The notes: a model not told the origin generated them from the letters alone. A stretch of 24,500 bases of DNA from Symbiodinium natans (GCA_905221605.1 CAJNDS010002181.1:190501-215000), one strand, 5' to 3'; positions 1-10,600 are shown, counted from the stretch's first letter. Numbers and translations: made by a program.

Positions 1-629
1 TTTAAGCGGTTGAAGGTTCTGTTTAGGTACTGGCACATCTCCCGACTAAAAGTTTGCTACTGTAAAGTAATTCAGGCAAGTCCCAAGATGAACCATTTCT
101 TGCAGAAACACGATCCTGGGCGGTAAAGGAGAACTATCTGGTGAAAGGGAAAACATGCGTGCGTGCAATAACCAGCGTTTGGTTTGCAGTCTGAAAACAT
201 TGCGGCCCTTGAAATGATTCTATGGTAGTGCTAATTAGTCAGCATGTTGCACCTGCCAGCACACTCTGCTAACTGTGAACTTGAGATGGGAGCCAGCAGC
301 ACCGAACAAACTCCAATGCTACTTGCTATTCTAGTGCTGCTACCTGTGAGAGCAGTGCTGATGCTCTACCCAAAAACGAGACTGGACGGGCGGAACTTCT
401 TCTAGCATCACCACATACGTAGGTATGTATGAACAACAGCATTTTGTATGTAAGCAAAGCACACACACATACTAGTATTTCCTGACGCATGTTTGGTATA
501 CATTTCTTTTGACTGCACCACTTTGGGCTTTGGGATATGGTGGTATCCGAAAGTAGGGTACCTCATTGTGGTCCTATTTTTTAGGGCATTCTACAATTTG
601 GGCCCTATTTTCGTAGACCCCCATATATG
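1..629. other. Non-coding, unannotatable stretch
   Basis: No credible gene. The short frame 493-699 runs into degenerate CCCTAAA repeats and its end is repeat-encoded (Lys-Pro-Leu-Asn type residues). Around 555-620 there are TAGGGTACCTC and TTTGGGCCCTAT words that recur in the dispersed foldback elements further right, so this may be a decayed copy. Confidence 0.5.
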
Positions 630-735
630 CCCTAAACCCTACACCCTAAAGCCTGAACCCTGCACCCTGAAACCCTGTACCCTAAACCCTAAACCCTAAA
701 CCTGAACCCTAAACCCTGAACCCTAACCCTAAACC
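630..735 (-). repeat. Degenerate CCCTAAA array
   Basis: Interstitial telomere-type array with the G-rich strand on minus. About 15 units, many altered (CCCTGAA, CCCTACA, CCCTGTA). It is followed after 120 bp by a TTTAGGG array. Confidence 0.85.
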
Positions 736-855
736 GAAGGCGCGGCCTGCAGGGGCGCTTGAAGTGCGGTGGCGAGAAACAAGGCGCTCAGCGCCACAGT
801 CTGGTCGCAGGGCTTCGGCTTTTGGGATTCAGGATGTAGGGAAGTACTATTCAGG

Positions 856-932
856 TTTAGGGTTAGGGTTTAGGGTTTAGGGTTTAGGGTTTAGGGTTTA
901 GGGTTTAGGGTTTAGGGTTTAGGGTTTAGGGT
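856..932 (+). repeat. TTTAGGG array
   Basis: About ten near-perfect TTTAGGG units on the plus strand. A shorter degenerate tail follows at 972-1042, ending in an inverted CCCTAAA. Confidence 0.92.
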
Positions 933-971
933 TCAGGATGTAGGGTTACCCTAACGACCTGAACCGCTCTT

Positions 972-1273
972 TGGGTTTAGGGCTTAGGGTTGAGGACCTA
1001 GGGTTTAGGGTTTATAGTTTAGGGTCTAGGGCCCTAAACCGCAAACATATAAATGAATGTTTGCAGTTTCTGTTTCAGCAGGTTTGTTCTCTTGGGGGTT
1101 TGGCCATGGTCCCGGATGTTTGGGGAATTTGAAGGCTTGCAGTTATAATGCTTGGAGGTCCGCACTTGCCGTAACCTACGGAGCTCAGGGTTTAGGGTAA
1201 CCCTGAACCCTAAAACCCTAAATTCTAAACGCGAAACCCTAAACCCTACGCCCTAAAACCCTAAACTAAACCG
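972..1273. repeat. Degenerate telomere-type repeats of both orientations
   Basis: TTTAGGG-like units (972-1035) and a second block at 1188-1273 that switches from TTTAGGG to CCCTAAA/CCCTAAAA at about 1200. Between them lies about 145 bp without recognised content. Confidence 0.7.
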
Positions 1274-1880
1274 CGGGCATGCTTCCGGTTGGAGTGTTGC
1301 CTGATTCCCCGGCAACCTCCGGAAATCCTTTGGTTTGGCTTAATGTTCTCTTGCCAAAAACAACCCGCCGCCGTGGAACCGTACCCTATCTTTTGTTAAA
1401 GTTAGCGTTTCGCCTAGGCGGCAGACCTATTTTGGGAGTTGTTGGAAAGGCGTGATTTCGTATGTCGTTTTTACGAAACATTGGGTTTTTGCAAGATTTT
1501 GGGGTCATTTTGTTGTTGGGGCCTTTGAGCGCTATGGGACCTTTCCTTTGCTGTGTGTGCAGTCGTGCCGCGAGTCTCACAGCTTTGGTGTGTGCATGCG
1601 CGGCAAACACTGTAATTTGCGATGTGTTCATGCATTTCTGCCAAGACAGCGCCTCTGCAGCTGTGTTTTTTGGAGGCTTGCATTTCCGAAAACGCATTTG
1701 CCAAATTTCAGGACTTTGACGGTTTTTGCGGGACGTGTGTTGGGCATGGTCGCGAAAGGCTGGACGCTTGTGACAGATTTTCTTCTTCCACATCCTTGTG
1801 CAGTCTGTTGTACAAAGAAGCGAAAACGCTGTAAATACCAGTGTTTTGGGCATGCATGCAATATGAATGATGTTCTTATT
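1274..1880. other. Non-repetitive segment, no supported gene
   Basis: Overlapping frames exist on both strands (for example 1452-2093 plus and 2054-1386 minus), but each reads into the poly-C tract as poly-Pro or poly-Gly and shows no domain. I treat this as non-coding. Confidence 0.5.
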
Positions 1881-1916
1881 CCCACCCCCCCCCCCCCCCC
1901 ACCCCCCCCCCCCCCC

Positions 1917-1950
<34 letters not shown>

Positions 1951-2008
1951 ACCCCCACCCCCCCACCCCCCCCCCCCCCCCCCCCCACCCCCCCCCACCC
2001 TCCCCCCC
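1881..2008. repeat. 128-bp interrupted poly-C tract
   Basis: Almost pure C with scattered A and T interruptions. On the complementary strand this is a long poly-G with strong G-quadruplex potential; the C strand could form i-motifs. The length may be unreliable in an assembly. Confidence 0.95.
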
Positions 2009-2160
2009 AAGAAAAGTAGCAGAAACCAGGTACGTTACACCGCCGTATGCACAAACAACCCTCCGGGAATTGTTAAAGGCAGGTCAACATTAACAGGGAT
2101 CTATGCCCCAACGGCAGGGAATGACGGTACCCAATACAGGACTTGGGGTGTGAGGTTGAG

Positions 2161-2245
2161 GGTATAGGGTATAGGGTATAGGGTATAGGGTTTAGGGTTT
2201 AGGGTTTAGGGTTTAGGGTTTAGGGTTTAGGGCTTAGGGTTGAGG
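2161..2245 (+). repeat. TATAGGG to TTTAGGG array
   Basis: Begins with four TATAGGG variant units and continues as about seven TTTAGGG units. A block of identical variants suggests local amplification after a point change. Confidence 0.9.
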
Positions 2246-2360
2246 GAAAAGGAAAAAAGGGTACGAAGATCCTGAACCCTAAGCCCTAAACTCCTCGATC
2301 GAGCACCTCAGGTTTCCACACAGAACTTTCTTGCACAACCCTGACTCAAACCCAAACCCT

Positions 2361-2467
2361 CCTAAACCCTAAACCCTAAACCCTAAACCCCAAACCCTAA
2401 ACCCTAAACCCTAAACCCTAAACCCTAAACCCTAAACCCTAAACCCTAAACCCTAAACCCTAAACCC
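2361..2467 (-). repeat. CCCTAAA array
   Basis: About 15 units, nearly perfect apart from one CCCCAAA. It lies 115 bp after the opposite-strand array at 2161-2245. Confidence 0.95.
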
Positions 2468-2549
2468 CTCCCTGCCCCGGACCGTCGCAAAGGCGACGGG
2501 CCAGCGTCGTCGGGATGGCACCCGTTTTATCCTCGGCCAGGCTTGCCAT

Positions 2550-2868
2550 GGGTTTAGGTTTAGGGTTTAGGATTTAGGGGTTAGGGGGTGTAGGGGGGGG
2601 GGGGGGGGGGTGTAGGGGTTTAGGGGTTTAGGGGGTTTAGGGGGTTTAGGGGGTTTAGGGGGGGGGTTTAGGGGGTTTAGGGGGTTTAGGGGGTTTAGGG
2701 GGTTTAGGGGGTTTAGGGGGTTGGGCTTTAGGGTTTAGCGTTTAGGGTTCAGGGTTTAGGGTCTAGGGTCTAGGCTTTAAGGTTTAGGGTTTCGGGTTTT
2801 GGGCCTAGGGTTTGGGGTTTAGGGTTTAGGGTTTCAAGTTTAGGGTCTAGGGGTTTAGGGTTCAGGGT
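2550..2868 (+). repeat. TTTAGGG array with 9-bp TTTAGGGGG subarray and poly-G
   Basis: A mixed array: heptamers at both ends, an 18-bp poly-G at 2593-2610, and about ten copies of a 9-bp unit TTTAGGGGG at roughly 2626-2720. The right end decays into TTTAGGG, CTTTAGG and TTCAGGG variants. Confidence 0.92.
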
Positions 2869-3126
2869 AATCCTCTACTTCTGAAGGACCCCCAAACCTG
2901 CAATACTTAAACCGGCAGACCCTTAAACTTCTGAACCAATATTCAAGAAGCCCAACACCTCCCAACATCAAGTCCGACACCCGAACTGCGGATTGGTCTA
3001 CAACAGGTTGACTCTTACGAGGAAACCTCCAAAAGTCGCTGGAAGGCCCCAGCTCGTACAGAGCAACTCCCCAAAGCCAACAAAAGCTAGGGCTTAAGCC
3101 CTAAACCCCAAATCGCAGACCCAGAA
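2869..3126. other. Spacer between telomere-type arrays
   Basis: No gene or strong repeat seen; short CCCTAAA fragments only near its right end. Confidence 0.5.
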
Positions 3127-3163
3127 ACCCTAAACCCTAAACCCTAAACCCTAAACCCTAAAC
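3127..3163 (-). repeat. Short CCCTAAA array
   Basis: About five perfect units followed by degenerate ones (CCCGAAC, CCAAAAT) to about 3260. Confidence 0.85.
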
Positions 3164-3472
3164 CAGAAACCCCGAACCATGAACTTGCACCCAAAATCCT
3201 GAACCTTAAGCCCCCAAAACCCTAAACCTCAGACGCTAAACCCAGTTGCCCTAGACCCTTCTTTGTAGGTTACCTAAGAATCCTATAAGGGGTGCGCGTA
3301 TCATAACGTGCAAAGATGGACGATCGCGGTTCTTAACGTAAGGCCCTAAACCCTACTCTGACCCTGGGAAAAAAGTTAACACTTCTTAGGGACAAGTAGC
3401 TATAATAGGAAACCTGAACCAAGAAAAGCACTAAAGCATAGTACTCCAGGTAAGGCCCTAAATCGCTATAAG
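3164..3472. other. Spacer with scattered single heptamers
   Basis: No open frame of note. Isolated CCCTAAA words occur at about 3220-3250, 3343-3352 and 3455-3462. Confidence 0.5.
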
Positions 3473-3501
3473 CCCTAAACCCTAAACCCTAAACCCTAAA
3501 C
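3473..3501 (-). repeat. Short CCCTAAA array
   Basis: Four perfect heptamers. After 108 bp an opposite-strand array starts. Confidence 0.88.
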
Positions 3502-3609
3502 AATGCCTTGTCCACAGGCACCCCTCAGTTTTGGGTTCCCTCACATCCAGCCGCACGGGCGCAGCAAGAAAATCAGGACGAGGGTCCCGAGCCTGGCTCA
3601 GAATCTGGG

Positions 3610-3702
3610 GTTTAGGGTTTAGGGTTTAGGGTTTAGGGTTTAGGGTTTAGGGTTTAGGGTTTAGGGTTTAGGGTTTAGGGTTTAGGGTTTAGGGTTTAGG
3701 GT
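3610..3702 (+). repeat. TTTAGGG array
   Basis: About 13 perfect heptamers. The same orientation resumes 110 bp later. Confidence 0.95.
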
Positions 3703-3812
3703 CAAACCAGTAAGCCTGAGTGATGTGTGGGCCTTAGGACTTCTAGGGTGGCTTTGGTGGGAGATCTGAGAGATCCATGGGGTATGGACAGGGCGGGAAG
3801 GGGGCTACTGGG

Positions 3813-3848
3813 GTTTAGGGTTTAGGGTTTAGGGTTTAGGGTTTAGGG
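3813..3848 (+). repeat. Short TTTAGGG array
   Basis: Five perfect heptamers, followed by a C-rich stretch ending in poly-C at 3899-3912. Confidence 0.92.
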
Positions 3849-3912
3849 CATCGGGGTTTAGAGGGGGGCTCAAACGCCGCCCCCACCGCCCCCGTCCCAC
3901 CCCCCCCCCCCC

Positions 3913-5404
3913 GTTGAGTACTCAAACCCTAGACTCTACAACCTACACTCTCTTCCCTGAACCCTAAGCCCCGCAATCCCAACACCTGAGATGAGGGTCT
4001 ATTTTTTTGGCTTTCGGGCCTTTAGGGTCCAGTGTGCGCGCGCGCGCGCGCGGGCTTCGACTCAACTCTTGCTTTGCTGGGTGTCGGCGGCACTGGCGGT
4101 AGCCATTCAATAAATATAAATATATATATATATATATATGTATGTATACGTATACACAGTGAGGGCTGAGCCAGAAAGCCTCCTACTTCTGAGGGCGGCG
4201 CCAGGAGAACAAGGAGCCCTCACATACATAAGCCTGAAACAGCAGTCACCGGTACATAGATGATGTATGTATGTATATACATCATCTGGATAACCACGAC
4301 AACTTGCTAGTTCCTACATATGTCTCTGGATGTATATTTTCGTTCCTACTGTCATAGGTCTTTCCCATCATAGTGACAACAGTACATCATGGATGTGTGG
4401 CTCCTGTCTTCTTCCTTGACCCTGAGCCTAAACCCTTACTGAAACCCTAAACCCTACAACCCTAAACGCGATAACCCTTTCCTTGGGCGCCCAGCAGGCG
4501 CGCGCCAGGAAACGTTGCTGCACAACCGGCGGCCAGGGAGGCGGAGGCAAGAACACAAAAGAGGCTTGGGCCCTTCATGCTCCAAATCATGCCATGCCAA
4601 ACTTTTAGGGTTAAGGGCATTAGGCCTTTGTTGAAGTCGAGCTGATGGCGCCCGGACGCAGTACGAAACTGGCGGCCAGCTCACGCAAGTTTTACTGCTA
4701 CAAAGTTCCCGAAAGCTTCTCGCCAAACATGTCGAGAGATTGCTTATTATCCGTACACCAAGCGCAATGAGCAACAATGCCCAACATACATGAAATCGAA
4801 TTCGGGCCTACTTGTCCCGAAACCGTCCGAGGCCTTTGTAATTGCAATGGACAGCCTGACACAAACAAACATGAGCAGGACACAGAGAGAAAGGTGCCCT
4901 CCAATGACCAGCCTGTCCGGCAATGGTAGCCTTAGTGACATTGCTCTGCATTGCCTCTGCATCGCATACTCTTAGGCATGACAATGACAAAGCCTCTCTT
5001 CTGGGGTCAAAAGAAAAGGAAGGGACCCTCATCCAGAGAATTAACCCATGTGGCAGTCCGGTTTAGTGCGCTCCGTGCTGGAAACCCAACATCCTGGGAG
5101 CTGTCGGCTATTGGCCACTTAACACCCGCGACTTGGTACCCAACAACTTAAACTGCACAATTATGGGCCCTGTGTGGGCTGGCAATGTAACACGGAGTCT
5201 CATTGAAGGCAAAAAAACGCTTCAAGAGACTGCCCATGTGAGGTCTGCAGGCGACTGAAACGTTCTTGCCACGAACTGAAAGCAACATCCGGTGTGACAG
5301 TGCTGCTTGCTGGAGAAGCCCGACACCAAGCTGACACATCTTGACCAATGGAGCTATCGTTGCGCAGCGCGTACCTGGCATCATGTTGACCAGCGTTTTA
5401 TAAT
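3913..5404. other. Non-coding stretch with microsatellites and one hairpin
   Basis: Contains a CG alternation at about 4034-4051 (Z-DNA-like), a TA-rich microsatellite at about 4108-4156 and a hairpin at 4258-4287. Between 4450 and 5160 several short frames overlap on both strands (up to 107 residues) without recognisable domains; I do not call a gene. Confidence 0.5.
4258..4287. repeat. Perfect 11-bp inverted repeat with 8-nt loop
   Basis: AGATGATGTAT (4258-4268) pairs with ATACATCATCT (4277-4287), loop GTATGTAT. It lies in a TATG/TATA-rich context. Confidence 0.85.
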
Positions 5405-5763
5405 CCCCCCCCCCCCCCCCCGTAATTAAAGAATTCGGATCCCGGAACTCAATTATAAACCCCCCCTCAATAATAAGAAATTCCGGCCCAGGGCCGGGGG
5501 GGGGTTCCATAGAGAATTTCCCGTCTGAAGCGATTGCCCGGGCCTTGAACTAGAGCCTGGAGCCCAGGTTGTCAGAGTGGGGCTTGGGGTTCAACATCCC
5601 GACTCATATCAGGTTCAGGGTGGGTTTAGGGTCCAGGTGAGGTAGGTTCAGGGTACGGGTGCAGGCTGGTCAGGTTTCTTAAGAACAGCCCCCCCCCCCC
5701 CCCCCCCCCCCGTCAAAAGGCGGGGCGGCGGAAACAAAAATCAAATGAGACGGGGGGGGGGGG
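5405..5763. repeat. Cluster of poly-C and poly-G tracts
   Basis: C tracts at 5405-5421 and 5689-5711, and G tracts at about 5497-5505 and 5752-5763. The C and G tracts face each other and could pair. No gene is supported here; a minus-strand frame at 5510-5148 reads through a tract. Confidence 0.8.
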
Positions 5764-6086
5764 TATTAAAACGAGGCCAACATTAGCCGGCTCAGGTGAA
5801 TTGCTTTGCCCTACACTGACAAACAACATTCCATGTGCGTCGATTCAGATGGACGAAAGAAAGCGCGCCGTGCAATCCGAAATGGTCGGTCTTGAGCTAA
5901 CATCGGGCGTGCATCGTTAGGCATGTCGAGAAAGTCTGGCTGTTGCAGTCTCCAACAGTCTTCTATCCGATGGCAGCAGCATTTTGCTTACTCAAAATCG
6001 CAACTCTTGAGATCATCGGGTCCCTCCAAACAGGTACCCTCAAGAATTTAGGAGTTAAAGTCAAAGTAGTAGTGGAAACTTTGGGG
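5764..6086. other. Non-repetitive spacer
   Basis: No open frame or repeat recognised. Confidence 0.5.
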
Positions 6087-6181
6087 CTAAACCCTAAACC
6101 CTAAACCCTAAACCCTAAACCCTAAACCCTAAACCCTAAACCCTAAACCCTAAACCCTAAACCCTAAACCCTAAACCCTAA
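6087..6181 (-). repeat. CCCTAAA array
   Basis: About 13 perfect heptamers; an opposite-strand array follows after 119 bp. Confidence 0.96.
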
Positions 6182-6300
6182 GCGGGGAATGTTTCGGGAG
6201 CTCCATGAACAGAAGGTGTGCGGGGCTTGGAGTACGCGATTGCCGCTGGAGGAGTTGGGGGTCACAAGCTCCTAGCCTTGGGTTTTCAAGGGCTTTGGGG

Positions 6301-6350
6301 TTTAGGGTTTAGGGTTTAGGGTTTTGGGTTTAGGGTTTAGGGTTTAGGGG
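6301..6350 (+). repeat. TTTAGGG array
   Basis: About seven heptamers with one TTTTGGG variant. Confidence 0.93.
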
Positions 6351-6837
6351 TGCAGAGCTAAGCGAAGCAGCTTGGTTCTTTTGCTTGCAGATTGCACTTG
6401 GGAGTGAGACAGCAGGGTAGGACTGAAACCCAAACCCAGAACCTTGTAGGTCTGAGCGGTCAAGTCGTTTAGGGGTCTGAAGACGCCTATTTTGAAGAGG
6501 TTTGAGCGGCCAAACGAGTTGCCACTGTTGATGATGGAAATTCTGCATCAGTTTCGAATACAGCCCAGTCTCGAATAAAGTCCAGCCCCCTTGCCGCCCC
6601 TGATGTTAACATTGACACAGAGTCCAGTCCCAGAAACCCCGCAGCGCGAATCATGGAAATCCCGCACCCTAGGCGCCCAGTCAGCATTGAAACTAAGGGG
6701 TGCGCAGGGGATGTGTGTAGGCAGGTTGGTGTGTCGGTGGCTGGAGTCATGCAGGATTTCTATCATCCATCCTACCACCCATAAGGTTTATGTGACTGTT
6801 GTGGGCCTACAGGTCCTCAGTTTCAGGCGCAGAGGAA
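6351..6837. other. Non-repetitive segment, no supported gene
   Basis: Short frames on both strands (72-88 residues) overlap one another and end in heptamer-encoded residues; none shows a domain. Confidence 0.5.
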
Positions 6838-6912
6838 CCCTAAACCCCAAACCCTAAGCCCTAAACCCTAATCCCTAAACCCTAAACCCGAAACCCTAAA
6901 CCCTAAACCCTA
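6838..6912 (-). repeat. CCCTAAA array, slightly degenerate
   Basis: About ten units with CCCCAAA, CCCTAAG, CCCTAAT and CCCGAAA variants. An opposite-strand array begins after 89 bp. Confidence 0.92.
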
Positions 6913-7001
6913 CGGCTCGAAGGTCGACCTGCAGGGATTTAGGGCACCGTGCATGTCCCAATATCTCCCCTCAAAGGAATCCCCTAGAACTGGGTTTCGG
7001 G

Positions 7002-7052
7002 GTTTAGGGTTTAGGCGTTTTAGGGTTTAGGGTTTAGGGTTTAGGGTTTAGG
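7002..7052 (+). repeat. TTTAGGG array
   Basis: About seven heptamers with one 8-bp unit (GCGTTTTAGGG). Confidence 0.92.
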
Positions 7053-7215
7053 CTTGCAGCTGGGGCGCTCAGAGCTTACCCTACCATGTTTCCGAGCTCG
7101 GAGATACAGTGTGGGGTCCTTGACTCTGCAGATACAAAATCTACGGGCCCACATGTTTCTATGTCCTATCTATTGCATGCCTTACAGATACACCTTCAAA
7201 GGCGCCTCGGTTGCT

Positions 7216-7357
7216 CCTAAACCCTAAACCCTAAACCCTAAACCCTAAACCCTAAACCCTAAACCCTAAACCCTAAACCCTAAACCCTAAACCCTAAACC
7301 CTAAACCCTAAACCCTAAACCCTAAACCCTAAACCCTAAACCCCAAACAAACCCTAA
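7216..7357 (-). repeat. CCCTAAA array, 142 bp
   Basis: About 20 heptamers, the first 18 perfect: the longest uninterrupted CCCTAAA run in the window. Confidence 0.97.
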
Positions 7358-7413
7358 GACCGGTTTAGGGTTCAACTAGGGCTCACCCTAACGGTCGATG
7401 TACCGAAAGGAAG

Positions 7414-7465
7414 TACTTGGGCCTCAAAGTGCCTCCTATATAATTAGGACTTTGGGGCCCAAGTA
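7414..7465. mobile_element. Small foldback element, 17-bp arms
   Basis: Arms 7414-7430 and 7449-7465 are inverted with one mismatch; the loop contains CCTCCTATATAATTAGG. The words TACTTGGGCCT..AAAGT.CCTCCTATATA recur at 21477-21504, so this is a dispersed family. It has no coding capacity; compare MITEs. Confidence 0.6.
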
Positions 7466-7835
7466 TATATTCGGGTCAGGGGTTAAACCCTGAACCCCAA
7501 AAACAATCCAGGTCGGGCTAGCGTGCACAGAGGCTGCTCCTGAATCCCTGAAACCTGACATTCAAAAGTCCTAAACCTATAAACCCTATGCCCTAGATCC
7601 TGGCTGCATTCTGACGTACAGCCTGACCACAACTTCATCTCATGATAACCGTTACTCAACAGTATGCAAATAAATCAACTCGCTAACAAAAATAACGTCA
7701 CAATACTCGCTGGAAAGAATAAACGTAGAATGTGGCCCCCAAAACATGATAAAGACTCAAATGGTACTGCACCCGCCAGGCTGTGGCTCTGGCCATGTCT
7801 GCGGAAACCTGCGACGGGGTTGTTTATGCCTTCGG
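7466..7835. other. Spacer between arrays
   Basis: AT-richer stretch with a few isolated heptamers (about 7485, 7580); no gene seen. Confidence 0.5.
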
Positions 7836-7995
7836 GGGTTTAGGCTTTAGGTTTTGGGGTTTAGGGTTTAGGGGTTAGGGGTTTAGGGTTCAGGGTTTAG
7901 GGTTTGGGTTTTAAGGTTTAGGGTTTAGGGTTTAGGGTTTAGGGTTTAGGTTTTAGGGTTTAGGGTTTAGGGTTTAGGGTTTAGGGTTTAGGGGG
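7836..7995 (+). repeat. TTTAGGG array, left end degenerate
   Basis: The left half carries variants (TTTGGGG, TTCAGGG, TTTAAGG); the right half is nearly perfect. Confidence 0.94.
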
Positions 7996-8022
7996 AGGGC
8001 ATGTTGCGGTCTCGGGTCTCAG

Positions 8023-8122
8023 GGGATGTTCCCCCTTATACTAACAGTCCTTAATTAGTAGAGACTATAGTACCCTCACCATAATCCCCATGAAAGACTG
8101 TTAGTATAAGGGGCAACATCCC
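8023..8122. mobile_element. 100-bp foldback / MITE-like element with 27-bp terminal inverted repeats
   Basis: Arms 8023-8049 (GGGATGTTCCCCCTTATACT...) and 8096-8122 are inverted with a single mismatch. The 46-bp loop is AT-rich and contains TTAATTAGTAGAGACTATAG. No frame inside. No clear target duplication is visible. It could be a MITE or a structured RNA gene. Confidence 0.65.
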
Positions 8123-8360
8123 ACTCGATGGGCATTGAATGCACAAGCCATCAATCCACAACGTGCTAGGCGCAGGAGCAAACTTTGCAAGGCTGGCAAT
8201 CACTCCGTGTCATGGCGCAGAGACCAATCCTTACCGTACGCTCACGGCGAAGTTCTACCCCATGCAACTCGCGTTTGCACGCATAGCTTGCACTCATGCG
8301 CATGACCCACAAACCCTGGTATCCGAACCCCCAAAACTCTGGACAAAAAGACCTTGCAAA

Positions 8361-8594
8361 CTAAACCCTATAACCCTGAACCCAAAACTCTAAATCCAAA
8401 AACTCTATACCCAAAACCCCCACAACCAGAAACCCTAGACTTCTAAACCCCAATCCCTGACAAAAACCCTAAACTCCTCACCTGAAAACCCTAAACCCCA
8501 AGCCCTAAACCCGACATCCTAACCCCTAGACCGCAACTCCCTGAACCCTAAACCCTAAACCCTGAACCCTGAACACCTTGAACCCTAAACCCAG
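8361..8594 (-). repeat. Heavily degenerate CCCTAAA array
   Basis: About 25 recognisable but altered units (CCCTATA, CCCTGAA, ACTCTAA, CCCCAAG). It looks older than the perfect arrays nearby. Confidence 0.8.
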
Positions 8595-8686
8595 CAACCT
8601 GGCTCATGGACTCGGAAGCACGACTCCAGGCATCCACCTCGCAACCAGCACAGGGCTGGCTTCAGGGTTCTACGGCTTGTTTGGAG

Positions 8687-8781
8687 GGTTTAGGGTTTAG
8701 GGTTTAGGGTTTAGGGTTTAGGGTTTAGGGTTTAGGGTTTAGGATTTAAGGTTTAGGAAAAAGGGTTTAGGGTTTAGGGTT
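8687..8781 (+). repeat. TTTAGGG array
   Basis: About 12 units with an interruption near 8741-8763. Confidence 0.94.
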
Positions 8782-8881
8782 CCAGAAGCCAGCTTCTTGT
8801 TTTGCGGTGAGCATGCTGAGCCTCGTTGGGAAGAGTCTGTCTCGTTCGCACTTCCTGTCACCGGCCGAGTCCATCTGGGGG

Positions 8882-9020
8882 GGTTTAGGGTTTAGGGTTT
8901 AGGGTTTTTAGGGTTTAGGGCCAGTTTAGGGTTTAGGGTTTAGGGTTTAGGGTTTAGGGCCAGTTTAGGGTTTAGGGTTTAGGGTTTCGGGTTAAGGGTT
9001 TAGGGTATAGGGTTTAGGGG
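8882..9020 (+). repeat. TTTAGGG array with duplicated GGGCCAG interruption
   Basis: The interruption GGGCCAGTTTAGGG occurs twice, about 38 bp apart, so a block of heptamers plus interruption was duplicated as one unit. Confidence 0.92.
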
Positions 9021-9130
9021 CGACAACGCATGCGGAATTAGCATGTTTCCAGTGGATGCAGCAACGGAGACAAAGAAACGGCAACCGTAAGACCCTAATG
9101 CCCTAAAACCCCCCCGTTAAATGCCTTGAA

Positions 9131-9340
9131 GCCCTAAACCCGACAACCCGAAACCCTAAACCCTTAAACCCTTAAACCCTTAAACCCTTAAACCCTTAAA
9201 CCCTTAAACTCTTAAACCCTTAACCCTTAAACCTTTAAACCCTTAAACCCTTAAACCCTTAAACCCTTAAACCCTTAAATTCTTAAACCCTTACACCCTT
9301 AAACCCTTAAACCCTTAAAGCCCAAAACCCTAAACCCTAG
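9131..9340 (-). repeat. CCCTAAA array converted to 8-bp CCCTTAAA units
   Basis: From 9161 to 9318 the period is 8 bp (CCCTTAAA), about 19 units with a few point changes; true heptamers flank it. This suggests one slipped unit was amplified. Confidence 0.93.
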
Positions 9341-9412
9341 AGTCAGCGCCAGGATCCCACATTACGAGAAGTGCTCCTCGTCTGCAGACTCGCTGCTGTT
9401 GCTTTCGACCTG

Positions 9413-9490
9413 ATTTAGGGTTTAGGGTTTAGGGTTTAGGATTCAGGGTTTGGGGTTTAGGGTTTAGAGTTTGGGTTTTGGGTTTAGGGC
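9413..9490 (+). repeat. TTTAGGG array, degenerate right end
   Basis: Four perfect units, then TTCAGGG, TTTGGGG, TTTAGAG and TTTTGGG variants. Confidence 0.9.
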
Positions 9491-10425
9491 AGGAGAGCAC
9501 GCTCAGATATGCAACGACTTTGGGTTTAAGGCTTCGGGCTTGAAGGCTTTTGGGCTTTAGGGGCAACAAGGTGTTTAGGGCTTAGGGCTTAGTGCCTTTT
9601 AGGGGCTTGTCGGGCTTTTTTGGAAGATTGTCCGCCGCCCTGAACCCTTTAGGGGCACTGAACGCTGAACCCTAAGCCTTGTTCGGCCTGGCTTAAGGTC
9701 GGGTTTCGGGTATCGGGTTTTAATTGTGGGTCAAGCTCGCAGCAAGTAATTAGCACTGAGAAACCCCTCCACTGCCAGCAATCCCTCTCAGAAATTGCGT
9801 CGGATTCCCAGTCTCCCGTGCTCCCACAAGATCTAAAGGACCCCAAACCCGTAAACCCTGAACCCTAAACTTTAAGCCCCAAACCCTGAACCCCGAGCCA
9901 TTTTCCAAAAGGCCCCCAAAGAATCCAAACCCGACGCCAGGAAGCCACCCATAAAGCCTTGGACATCCACTCTTACACTGAAAGCGATTCACCTTTCTGG
10001 ACCCCAGACCGTGAACTCCATATTAGCCTTAAACCGAAAAACCCTAAAGGCGACTGTTGATGTTACCGCCCACGCTCGACCAGCTGGATCCTACGTGCGA
10101 ACGCCCAAAGTACTGTCTACTCGCAGATCCTATAGAGCCTCATTCCTGGACACACCCGGCACCGCTGGAGGTCCCCTGCTGACTCCGATGATGGACCTCG
10201 CCCAGTGGCAGCTGGCACGTCCTATATAGCAGCACGAGTCAGGACAGGAGCTGAGGACAAACAAAGGCCGTACGACTTCAACGAAACGTTGAATCCTAGG
10301 CCTAAACCCAAAACCAACCACCCCCAAGAGCTTGTCGGGACGTTTGATTTGGGGCTCCGTCGCAACATGAACCATGGCGACATGGCAACGTGGCTTTGGG
10401 GCCAAGGTTTTTCTTGCGCATCTTG
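9491..10425. other. Non-coding stretch with relic heptamers
   Basis: Scattered heptamer relics (TTTAGGGC at about 9575, CCCTGAA at about 9855-9895). Short frames on both strands at 9649-10438 overlap each other, use repeat-derived residues and show no domain. CCGAGCCATTTTCCAAAAG at about 9893 only loosely resembles a spliced-leader exon. Confidence 0.5.
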
Positions 10426-10600
10426 CCCTAAACCCTAAACACTTAACCCCCTAAAGCCCCTAAACCCCCTCAACCCTGGAAACCTCTAAACCCTAAACCC
10501 TAAACCCTAAACCCTAAACCCTAAACCCTAAACCCTAAACCCTAAACCCTAAACCCTAAACCCTAAACCCTAAACCCCCTAAACCCTAAACCCTAAACCT
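10426..10600 (-). repeat. CCCTAAA array with CCCCTAAA variants
   Basis: The left part is degenerate with 8- and 9-bp units; about 13 perfect heptamers follow from about 10488. Confidence 0.95.

Noticed and set aside
1452-2093. 213-residue plus-strand frame and 222-residue minus-strand frame across the same DNA
   Set aside because: Their C-terminal or N-terminal parts are poly-Pro and poly-Gly read from the poly-C tract; the remainder has no domain and the two overlap each other.
9885-9915. Spliced-leader-like word near 9893 (CCGAGCCATTTTCCAAAAG)
   Set aside because: Only part of the dinoflagellate spliced-leader exon is matched and there is no donor or Sm-site context.
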